Below are positions 1 to 10,309 of a stretch of DNA of 64,000 nucleotides, one piece after another (position 1 is the first letter of the stretch; each line of letters starts with the position of its first letter). The DNA comes from Petrolisthes cinctipes (lineage: Eukaryota; Arthropoda; Malacostraca; Decapoda; Porcellanidae), in the NCBI GenBank assembly GCA_033782935.1, contig JAWQEG010001306.1, positions 372,001 to 436,000 of the forward strand. The letters run 5' to 3'. The notes under the pieces were generated by a model. It had not been told where the DNA came from and made no database searches. It saw only the letters and a list, made by a program, of their open reading frames with translations. The position numbers and the translations under genes are program-made.

Positions 1-148
1 ATATCTCAAATTCAAGCCCTAAACACCCGAAAATTCAATATTTTGGGGTCCCAGAAGCAATCTGTACATGCCTACTCAGTGCTAGAATATTTTCAAAATA
101 TAGGCTAAAAACATGCTAAAAATCGATATTTTAGGTGCCAAAAAGTCG
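1..148 (+). repeat. Exemplar short monomer (S, 148 bp)
   Basis: This monomer starts at ATATCTC and ends just before the next ATATCTC at 149. Its tail reads GGTGCCAAAAAGTCGAT and passes straight into ATATCTC, lacking the GTGCATGCATC segment of the long monomer. It carries the linked variants TTCAATATTTTGGGG and AGCAATC and the core ATATTTTCAAAATAT (87-101). The 147-bp form S' found elsewhere has a GCGTAAAGGCG tail instead. S is best explained as a 29-bp deletion derivative of L. Confidence 0.95.
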
Positions 149-325
149 ATATCTCAAATTCAGTCCCAAAACACCCGAAACTTCGATATTTAGGGGTCCC
201 AGAAGCGATCTGTACATGCCTACTCCGTGTTAGAGTATTTTCAAAATACAGGCCAAAAACATACTGAAAATCGATCTTTTAGGTGCCCAAAAGTCGATAT
301 GTGCATGCATCTTCAGTACCCGTTT
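149..325 (+). repeat. Exemplar long monomer (L, 177 bp)
   Basis: This full-length monomer runs from ATATCTC at 149 to CCCGTTT at 325. It carries TTTAGGGGTCCCAGAAGCG, CTCCGTGTTAGA, the core GTATTTTCAAAATAC (235-249) and the L-specific segment ATGTGCATGCATCTTC. Halves 149-234 and 235-325 are recognisably related to each other: both contain a CGATMTTT-type block, a CCCA-AAG block and a TGT-CATGC block about 88 bp apart. The length is exactly 59 codons, which is why one frame stays open across consecutive L monomers. Confidence 0.95.
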
Positions 326-502
326 ATATCTCAAATTTTGGCCTTAAACACCCGAAAATTCGATATTTTGGGGTCCCAGAAGCGATCTCTACATGCCTAC
401 TCAGTGCTAGAATGTTTTCAAATTATAGGCTCAAAACATGCTTAAAATCGATATTTTAGGTGCCCAAAAGTCGATATGTGCATGCATCTTCTGTACCCGT
501 TT
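326..502 (+). repeat. Long monomer (L, 177 bp), AATGTTTTC subtype
   Basis: A second full-length L copy with the CAGTGCTAGAATGTTTTC subtype core. Half-unit A is about 326-411 and half-unit B about 412-502. It shows that L monomers can follow one another directly (149-325, 326-502) as well as alternating with S. Confidence 0.93.
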
Positions 503-1690
503 ATATCTTAAATTCAGGTTCAAAACACCTGAAAATTCAATATTTTGGGGTCCCAGAAGCAATCTGTACATGCCTACTCAGTGCTAGAATATTTTCAAAA
601 TATAGACTAAAACATGCTAAAAATCGATATTTTAGGTGCCAAAAAGTCGATATCTCAAATTAAGGCCCAAAATAAGCGAAACTTCGATATTTAGGGGTCC
701 CAAAAGCGATCTGTACATGCCTACTCAGTGTTAGAGTATTTTCAAAATACAGGCCAAAAACATACTGAAAATCGATCTTTTAGGTGCCCAAAAGTCGATA
801 TGTGCATGCATCTTCTGCACCCGTTTATATATCAAATTCTGGCCCTAAACACCCGAAAATTCGATATTTTGGGGTCCCAGAAGCGATCTGTAGATGCCTA
901 CTCAGTGCTAGAATGTTTTCAAATTATAGGCTCAAAACAAGCCTAAAATCGATATTTTAGGTGCCCAAAAGTCGATTTGTGCATGCATCTTCTGTACCCG
1001 TTTATATCTCAAATTCAGGCTCAAAACTCCCGAAAATTCAATATTTTGGGGACCAAGAAGCAATCTGTACATGCCTACTCAGTGCTAGAATATTTTCAAA
1101 ATATAGGCAAAAAACATGATAAAAATCGATAATTTTAGGTGCCAAAAAGTCGATATCTCAAATTAAGGCCCAAAACAACCAAAAAATCGATATTTAGGGG
1201 TCCCAGAGGCGATCTGTACATGCCTACTCCGTGTTAGAGTATTTTCAAAATACAGGCCCAAAACATGCTCAAAATCGATGTTTTAGGTGCCAAAAAGTCG
1301 ATGGGTGCATGCCCTTTCAGTACCCGTTTATATCTCAAATTCAGGCTCAAAATACCCGAAAATTCGATATTTTGGGGTCCCAGAACCGATCTGTACATGC
1401 CTACTCCGTATTAGAGTATTTTCAAAATACATGCCCAAAACATGCTGAAAATCGATATTTTAGATGCCCAAAGTCAATATGTGCATGTATCTTCTGTACC
1501 CGTTTATATCTCAAATTCAGGCTCAAAACACCCGAAAATTCAATATTTTGGGGTACCAGAAGCAATCTGTACATGCCTACTCAGTGCTAGAATATTTTCA
1601 TAATATAGGCTAAAAACATGCCAAAAATCGATATTTTAGGTACCAAAGAGTCGATATCTCAAATTAAGGCCCAAAACACCCGAAAATTCG
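503..1690. repeat. Satellite block, copy 1 of a pair about 4.68 kb apart
   Basis: From about 540 this stretch matches 5223-6375 at an offset of 4683-4684. Shared private variants include TAGACTAAA just before the S monomer, GTCCCAAAAGCG, CTGTAGATGCC, AAAACAAGCC, GGGGACCAAGAAGC and GATGGGTGCATGCCC. The match ends near 1690/6375, where TTTAGGGGTCC here is TTTTTGGGTCC in the partner. Such shared private variants indicate common descent by duplication rather than chance resemblance of monomers. Confidence 0.85.
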
Positions 1691-2881
1691 ATATTTAGGG
1701 GTCCCAGAAGCGATCTGTACATGCCTACTCCGTGTTAGAGTATTTTCAAAATACAGGCCAAAAACATACTGAAAATCGATCTTTTAGGTGCCCAAAAGTC
1801 AATATGTGCATGCATCTTCTGTACCCGTTTATATCTCAAATTCTGGCCCTAAATACCCGAAAATTCGATATTTTGGGGTCCCAGAAGCGATCTGTACATG
1901 CCTACTCCGTGTTAGAGTATTTTCAAAATTCAGGCCAAAAACATACTGAAAATCGATCTTTTAGGTGCCCAAAAGTCGATATGTGCATGCATCTTCTGTA
2001 CCCGTTTATATCTCAAATTCTGGCCCTAAACACCCGAAAATTCGATAATTTGGGGTCCCAGAAGCGATCTGTAGATGCCTACTCAGTGCTAGAATGTTTT
2101 CAAAATATAGGCTCAAAACATGCTTAAAATCGATATTTTAGGTGCCCAAAAGTCGATATGTGCATGCATCTTCTGTACCCGTTTATATCTCAAATATAGG
2201 CTCAAAACACCCGAAAATTCAATATTTTGGGGTCCCAGAAGCAATCTGTACATGCCTACTCAGTGCTAGAATATTTTCAAAATATAGGCTAAAAACATGC
2301 TAAAAATCGAAATTTTAGGTGCGAAAAGGCGATATCTCAAATTCAGGCCCAAAACACCCGAAAATTCGATATTTTGGGGTCCCAGAAGCGATCTGTACAT
2401 GCCTACTCCGTGTTAGAGCATTTTCAAAATTCAGGCACAAAACATGCTGAAAATCTATATTTTTGGTGCCCAAAGTCAATATGTGTATGCATCTTCTATA
2501 CTCGTTTATATCTCAAATTCAGGCTCAAAACACCCGAAAATTCGATATTTTGGGGTCCGAGAAGCGATCTGTACATGCCTACTCAGTGCTAGAATATTTT
2601 CAAAATATAGGCTCAAAACATGCTAAAAATCGATATTTTAGGTGCGTAAAGGCGATATCTCAAATTCAGGCCCAAAACACCCGAAAATTCGATATTTTGG
2701 GGTCCCAGAAGCGATCTGTACATGCCTACTCCGTGTTAAAGTATTTTCAAAATACAGGCCCAAAACATGCTTAAAATCGATGTTTTAGGTGCCCAAAAGT
2801 CGATATGTGCATGCATCTGCAGTACCCGTTTATATCTCAAATTCAGGCTCAAAACACCCGAAAATTCGATATTTTGGGGTC
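1691..2881. repeat. Satellite monomers without a clear long-range partner block
   Basis: Ordinary L, L- and S' monomers. Two or three 177-bp L monomers in a row (about 1732-2127) keep one frame open. S' tails of GCGAAAAGGCG type (about 2321) and GCGTAAAGGCG type (about 2642) occur here. No gene or foreign element is visible. Confidence 0.9.
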
Positions 2882-5330
2882 CGAGAAGTGATCTGTACAT
2901 GCCTACTCAGTGCTAGAATGTACATGCCTACTCAGTGCTAGAATATTTTCAAAATATAGGCTAAAAACATGCTAAAAATCGATATTTTAGGTGCCAAAAA
3001 GTCGATATCTCAAATTAAGGCCCAAAACACCCAAAAATTCGGTATTTAGGGGTCCCAGAAGGGATCTGTACATGCCTACTCAGTGCTAGAATGTTTTCAA
3101 AATATAGGCTCAAAACATGCTCAAAATCGATATTTTAGGTGCCCAAAGTCAATTTGTGCATGTATGTTCTGTACTCGTTTATATCTCAAATTCAGGCTCA
3201 AAACACCCGAAAATTCGATATTTTGGGGTCCCAGAAGCGATCTGTACATGCCTACTCAGTGCTAGAACATTTTCAAAATATCGGCTCAAAACATGCTAAA
3301 AATCGATATTTTAGGTGCGTAAAGGCGATATCTCAAATTAAGGCCCAAAACACCCGAAAGTTCGATTTTTAGGGGTCCCAGAACCGATCTGTACATGCCT
3401 ACTCCGTGTTAGAGTATTTTCAAAATACAGGCCAAAAACATACTGAAAATCGATCTTTTAGGTGCCCAAAACTCGATATGTGCATGCATCTTCTGTACCC
3501 GTTTATATCTCAAATTCTGGCCCTAAACACCCGAAAATTCTATATTTTTATGTCCCAGAAGCGATCTGTACATGCCTACTCGATGCTAGAATGTTTTCAT
3601 AATATAGGCTCAAAACATGCTCAAAATCGATATTTTAGGTGCCCAAAAGTCGATATGTGCATGCATCTTCTGTACCCGTTTATATCTCAAATTCTGGCCC
3701 TAAACACCCGAAAATTCAATATTTTGGGGTCCCAGAAGCGATCTGTACATGCTTACTTCGTGTTAGAGTATTTTCAAAATACATGCCCAAAACATGCTGA
3801 AAATCGATATTTTAGATGCCCAAAGTCAATATGTGCATGTATCTTCTGTACCCGTTTATATCTCAAATTCAGGCTCAAAACACCCGAAAATTCAATATTT
3901 TGGTATCCCAGATGCAATCTGTACATGCCTACTCAGTGATAGAATATTTTCAAAATATAGGCTAAAAACATGCCAAAAATCGATATTTTAAGGTACCAAA
4001 GAGTCGATATCTCAAATTAAGGCCCAAAACACCCGAAAATTCGATATTTAGGGGTCCCAGAAGCGATCTGTACATGCCTACTCCGTGTTAGAGTATTTTC
4101 AAAATACAGGCCAAAAACATACTGAAAATCGATCTTTTAGGTGCCCAAAAGTCGATATGTGCATGCATCTTCTGTACCCGTTTGTATCTCAAATTCTGGC
4201 CCTAAACACCCGAAAATTCGATATTTTTGGGTCCCAGAAGCGATCTGTACATGCCTACTCAGAGCTAGAATGTTTTCAAAATATAGGCTCAAAACATGCT
4301 AAAAATCGATATTTTAGGTGCGAAAAGGCGATATCTCAAATTCAGGCCGAAAACACCCGAAAATTCGATATTTAGGGGTCCCAGAAACGATCTGTACATG
4401 CCTACTCCGTGTTAGAGTATTTTCAAAATACAGGCCAAAAACATACTGAAAATCGATCTTTTAGGTGCCCAAAACTCGATATGTGCATGCATCTTCTGTA
4501 CCCGTTTATATCTCAAATTCTGGCCCTAAACACCCGAAAATTCGATATTTTTATGTCCCAGAAGCGATCTGTACATGCCTACTCGATGCTAGAATGTTTT
4601 CATAATATAGGCTAAAAACATGCTCAAAATCGATATTTTAGGTGCCCAAAAGTCGATATGTGCATGCATCTTCTGTACCCGTTTATATCTCAAATTCTGG
4701 CCCTAAACACCCGAAAATTCAATATTTTGGGGTCCCAGAAGCAATCTGTACATGCCTACTCAGTGCTAGAATATTTTCAAAATATAGGCTAAAAACATGC
4801 TAAAAATCGATATTTTAATTGCCTAAAAGTCGATATCTCAAATTAAGGCCCAAAACACCCGAAAATTCGATATTTAGGGGTCCCAGAAGCGATCTGTACA
4901 TGCCTACTCCGTGTTAGAATATTTTCAAAATACTGGCCCAAAACATGCTCAAAATCGATGTTTTAGGTGCCAAAAAGTCGATATGTGCATGCACCTTCAG
5001 TACCCGTTTATAACTCAAATTCAGGCTCAAAACACCCGAAAATTCGATATTTTGGGGTCCCATAAGCGATCTGTACATGCTTACTTCGTGTTAGAGTATT
5101 TTCAAAATACATGCCCAAAACATGCTGAAAATCGATATTTTAGATGCCCAAAGTCAATATGTGCATGTATCTTCTGTACCCGTTTATATCTCAAATTCAG
5201 GATCAAAACACCCGAAAATTCAATATTTTGGGGTCCCAGAAGCAATCTGTACATGCCTACTCAGTGCTAGAATATTTTCAAAATATAGACTAAAAACATG
5301 CTAAAAATCGATATTTTAGATGCCAAAAAG
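2882..5330. repeat. Satellite block related to 32.5-34.0 kb, with an internal 1003-bp duplication
   Basis: The left part (2.88-3.37 kb) matches 32.53-33.03 kb at an offset of 29,656, including the 25-bp tandem duplication, AGAAGGGATCTG, GTCAATTTGTGC and CCGAAAGTTCGATTTTTAGG. The right part (4.86-5.30 kb) matches 33.5-33.95 kb at 28,652, including ATGCTTACTTCG and CAGGATCAAAAC. The offset change of 1004 bp agrees with an internal duplication here, in which 3370-3735 matches 4373-4738 at 1003 bp (shared GCCCAAAACTCGAT, TTTTTATGTCCC, ACTCGATGCTAG and TTCATAATATAGG). Confidence 0.8.
2894..2943. repeat. 25-bp tandem duplication inside a monomer (site 1 of 3)
   Basis: The segment beginning TGTACATGCCTACTCAGTGC and ending TAGAA is present twice head to tail (2894-2918 and 2919-2943). 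Most monomers have it once. The identical event is seen at 29516-29565 and 32550-32599, so one original duplication was copied with its surrounding block. Confidence 0.95.
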
Positions 5331-6375
5331 TCGATATCTCAAATTAAGGCCCAAAACACCCGAAACTTCGATATTTAGGGGTCCCAAAAGCGATCTGTAC
5401 ATGCCTACTCAGTGTTAGAGTATTTTCAAAATACAGGCCAAAAACATACTGAAAATCGATCTTTTAGGTGCCCAAAAGTCGATATGTGCATGCATCTTCT
5501 GCACCCGTTTATATATCAAATTCTGGCCCTAAACACCCGAAAATTCGATATTTTGGGGTCCCAGAAGCGATCTGTAGATGCCTACTCAGTGCTAGAATGT
5601 TTTCAAATTATAGGCTCAAAACAAGCCTAAAATCGATATTTTAGGTGCCCAAAAGTCGATTTGTGCATGCATCTTCTGTACCCGTTTATATCTCAAATTC
5701 AGGCTCAAAACTCCCGAAAATTCAATATTTTGGGGACCAAGAAGCAATCTGTACATGCCTACTCAGTGCTAGAATATTTTCAAAATATAGGCTAAAAACA
5801 TGATAAAAATCGATATTTTAGGTGCCAAAAAGTCGATATCTCAAATTAAGGCCCAAAACACCCAAAAATTCGATATTAAGGGGTCCCAGAGGCGATCTGT
5901 ACATGCCTACTCCGTGTTAGAGTATTTTCAAAACACAGGCCCAAAACATGCTCAAAATCGATGTTTTAGGTGCCAAAAAGTCGATGGGTGCATGCCCTTT
6001 CAGTACCCGTTTATATCTCAAATTCAGGCTCAAAATACCCGAAAATTCGATATTTTGGGGTCCCATAAGAGATCTGTACATGCCTACTCCGTATTAGAGT
6101 ATTTTCAAAATACATGCCCAAAACATGCTGAAAATCGATATTTTAGATGCCCAAAGTCAATATGTGCATATATCTTCTGTACCCGTTTATATCTCAAATT
6201 CAGGCTCAAAACACCAGAAAATTCAATATTTTGGGGTACCAGAAGCAATCTGTACATGCCTACTCAGTGCTAGAATATTTTCAAAATATAGGCTAAAAAC
6301 ATGCCAAAAATCGATATTTTAGGTACCAAAGAGTCGATATCTCAAATTAAGGCCCAAAACACCCGAAAATTCGAT
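5223..6375. repeat. Satellite block, copy 2 of the pair about 4.68 kb apart
   Basis: Collinear with about 540-1690 at an offset of 4683-4684; the one-base shift comes from a missing A near 609 in the first copy. It shares GATGGGTGCATGCCC and GGGGACCAAGAAGC with copy 1. Differences are scattered substitutions such as GTCCCATAAGAG here against GTCCCAGAACCG in copy 1. Confidence 0.85.
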
Positions 6376-6971
6376 ATTTTTGGGTCCCAGAAGCGATCTG
6401 TACATGCCTACTCAGAGCTAGAATGTTTTCAAAATATAGGCTCAAAACATGCTCAAAATCGATATTTTTGGTGCCCAAAAGTCGATATGTGCATGCATCT
6501 TCTGTACTCGTTTATATCTCAAATTCAAGCTCAAAACACCCGAAAATTCGATATTTTGGGGTCCCAGAAGCGATCTGTAGATGCCTACTCAGTGCTAGAA
6601 TATTTTCAAAATATAGGCTCAAAACATGCTAAAAATCGATATTTTAGGTGCGTAAAGGCGATATCTCAAATTCAGGCCCAAAACACCCGAAAATTCGATA
6701 TTTTGGGGTCCCAGAAGTGATCTGTACATGCCTACTCCGTGTTAGAGTATTTTCAAAATACAGGCCCAAAACATGCTCAAAATCGATGTTTTAGGTGCCC
6801 AAAAGTCGATATGTGCATGCATCTTCAATACCCGTTTATATCTCAAATTAAGGCCGAAAACACCCGAAAATTCGATATTTAGGGGTCCCAGAAACGATCT
6901 GTAAATGCCTACTCCGTGTTAGAGTATTTTCAAAATACAGGCCCAAAACATGCTGAAAATCGATAATTTAG
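6376..6971. repeat. Satellite monomers leading into the 825-bp block
   Basis: L, S' and L monomers. The copy around 6423-6632 matches about 7101-7310 at an offset of 678, which is 825 minus one 147-bp S' monomer. This suggests a shortened relative of the following five-monomer unit. No gene seen. Confidence 0.85.
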
Positions 6972-9900
6972 ATGCCCAAAAGTCGATATGTGCATGCATC
7001 TTCTGTACCCGTTTATATCTCAAATTCTGGCCCTAAATACCCGAAAATTCTATATTTTTGGGTCCAAGAAGCGATCTGTACATGCCTACTCAGAGCTAGA
7101 ATGTTTTCAAAATATAGGCTCAAAACATGCTCAAAATCGATATTTTATGTGCCCAAAAGTCGATATGTGCATGCATCTTCTGTACTCGTTTATATCTCAT
7201 ATTCAGGCTCAAAACACCCGAAAATTCGATATTTTGGGGTCCCAGAAGCGATCTGTAGATGCCTACTCAGTGCTAGAATATTTTCAAAATATAGGCTCAA
7301 AACATGCCAAAAATCGATATTTTAGGTGCGTAAAGGCGATATCTCAAATTCAGGCCCAAAACACCCGAAAATTCGATAATTTGGGGTCCCAGAAGCGATC
7401 TGTACATGCCTACTCCGTGTTAGAGTATTTTCAAAATACAGGCCCAAAACATGCTGAAAATCGATATTTTAGATGCCCAAAGTCAATATGTGCATGTATC
7501 TTCTGTACCCGTTTATATCTCAAATTCAGGCTCAAAACACCCGAAAATTCAATATTTTGGGGTACCAGAAGCAATCTGTACATGCATACTCAGTGCTAGA
7601 ATATTTTCAAAATATAGGCTAAAATAATGCCAAAAATCGATATTTTAGGTACCAAAGAGTCAATATCTCAAATTAAGGCCCAAAACACCCGAAAATTCGA
7701 TATTTAGGGGTCCCAGAAGCGATCTGTACATGCCTACTCCGTGTTAGAGTATTTTCAAAATACAGGCCAAAAACATACTGAAAATCGATCTTTTAGGTGC
7801 CCAAAAGTCGATATGTGCATGCATCTTCTGTACCCGTTTGTATCACAAATTCTGGCCCTAAACACCCGAAAATTCGATATTTTTGGGTCCCAGAAGCGAT
7901 CTGTACATGCCTACTCAGTGCTAGAATGTTTTCAAAATATAGGCTCAAAACATGCTAAAAATCGATATTTTATGTGCCCAAAAGTCGATATGTGCATGTA
8001 TCTTCTGTACTCGTTTATATCTCATATTCAGGCTCAAAACACCCGAAAATTCGATATTTTGGGGTCCCAGAAGCAATCTGTAGATGCCTACTCAGTGCTA
8101 GAATATTTTCAAAATATAGGCTCAAAACATGCCAAAAATCGATATTTTAGGTGCGTAAAGGCGATATCTCAAATTCAGGCTCAAAACACCCGAAAATTCG
8201 ATAATTTGGGGTCCCAGAAGCGATCTGTACATGCCTACTCCGTGTTAGAGTATTTTCAAAATACAGGCCCAAAACATGCTGAAAATCGATATTTTAGATG
8301 CCCAAAGTCAATATGTGCATGTATCTTCTGTACCCGTTTATATCTCAAATTCAGGCTCAAAACACCCGAAAATTCAATATTTTGGGGTACCAGAAGCAAT
8401 CTGTACATGCATACTCAGTGCTGGAATATTTTCAAAATATAGGCTAAAATAATGCCAAAAATCGATATTTTAGGTACCAAAGAGTCAATATCTCAAATTA
8501 AGGCCCAAAACACCCGAAAATTCGATATTTAGGGGTCCCAGAAGCGATCTGTACATGCCTACTCCGTGTTAGAGTATTTTCAAAATACCTGCCAAAAACA
8601 TACTGAAAATCGATCTTTTAGGTGCCCAAAAGTCGATATGTGCATGCATCTTCTGTACCCGTTTGTATCTCTAATTCTGGCCCTAAACACCCGAAAATTC
8701 GATATTTTTGGGTCCCAGAAGCGATCTGTACATGCCTACTCAGTGCTAGAATGTTTTCAAAATATAGGCTCAAAACATGCTAAAAATCGATATTTTAGGT
8801 GCGAAAAGGCGATATCTCAAATTCAGGCCGAAAACACCCGAAAATTCGATATTTAAGGGTCCCAGAAACGATCTGTACATGCCTACTCCGTGTTAGAGTA
8901 TTTTCAAAATACAGGCCAAAAACATACTGAAAATCGATCTTTTAGGTGCCCAAAAGTCGATATGTGCATGCATCTTCTGTACCCGTTTATATCTCAAATT
9001 CTGGCCCTAAACACCCGAAAATTCAATATTTTTGGGTCCAAGAAGCGATCTGTACATGCCTCTCAGAGCTAGAATGTTTTCAAAATATAGGCTCAAAACA
9101 TGCTCAAAATCGATATTTTAGGTGCCCAAATGTCGATATGTGCATGCATCTTCTGTACTCGTTTATATCTCAAATTCAAGCTCAAAACACCCGAAAATTC
9201 AATATTTTGGGGTACCAGAAGCAATATGTACATGCCTACTCAGTGCTAGAATATTTTCAAAATATAGGCTAAAAACATGCCAAAAATCGATATTTTAGGT
9301 ACCAAAGAGTCGATATCTCAAATTAAGGCCCAAAACACCCGAAAATTCGATATTTAGGGGTCCCAGAAGCGATCTGTACATGCCTACTCCGTGTTAGAGT
9401 ATTTTCAAAATACAGGCCAAAAACATACTGAAAATCGATATTTTAGGTGCCCAAAAGTCGATATGTGCATGCATCTTCTGTACCCGTTTGTATCTCAAAT
9501 TCTGGCCCTAAACACCCGAAAATTCGATATTTTTGGGTCCCAGAAGCGATCTGTACATGCCTACTCAGAGCTAGAATGTTTTCAAAATATAGGCTCAAAA
9601 CATGCTAAAAATCGATATTTTAGGTGCGAAAAGGCGATATCTCAAATTCAGGCCGAAAACACCCGAAAATTCGATATTTAGGGGTCCCAGAAACGATCTG
9701 TACATGCCTACTCCGTGTTAGAGTATTTTCAAAATACAGGCCAGAAACATACTGAAAATCGATCTTTTAGGTGCCCAAAAGTCGATATGTGCATGCATCT
9801 TCTGTACCCGTATATATCTCAAATTCTGGCCCTAAACACCCGAAAATTCGATATTTTTGGGTCCAAGAAGCGATCTGTACATGCCTACTCAGAGCTAGAA

Positions 9901-10240
9901 TGTTTTCAAAATATAGGCTCAAAACATGCTCAAAATCGATATTTTAGGTGCCCAAAAGTCGATATGTGCATGCATCTTCTGTACTCGTTTATATCTCAAA
10001 TTCAAGCTCAAAACACCCGAAAATTCGATATTTTGGGGTCCCAGAAGCGATCTATAGATGCCTACTCAGTGCTAGAATATTTTCAAAATATAGGCTCAAA
10101 ACATGCTAAAAATCGATATTTTAGGTGCGTAAAGGCGATATCTCTAATTCAGGCCAAAAACACCCGAAAATTCGATATTTTGGGGTCCCAGAAGAGATCT
10201 GTACATGCCTACTCCGTGTTAGAGTATTTTCAAAATACAG
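6972..10240. repeat. Five-monomer higher-order block, 825-bp period
   Basis: Equivalent points recur at 7741, 8566 and 9391, exactly 825 bp apart, and 6972-7796 aligns with 7797-8621 at the same offset. In 7741-8565 the order is L, L, S', L-, S (177+177+147+176+148). In 8566-9390 it is L, S', L, L with one base missing near 9060, S (177+147+177+176+148), again 825. Local markers are CAGAGCTAGAATG, TAAAATAATGCC, GGTACCAAAGAGTC and TTTTTGGGTCC. Neighbouring units have therefore been rearranged internally while keeping total length. Confidence 0.85.
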
Positions 10241-10309
10241 GCCCAAAACATGCTGAAAATCGATAATTTAGATGACCAAAGTCAATATGTGCATGTATCA
10301 CCTGAACAC

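Noticed and set aside
20..40. CENP-B-box-like motif on the reverse strand (TCGAATTTTCGGG)
   Set aside because: The box needs TTCG, seven bases that include an A, then CGGG. Here TCG and CGGG are separated by one base fewer and the leading T is absent, so the match fails at required positions.
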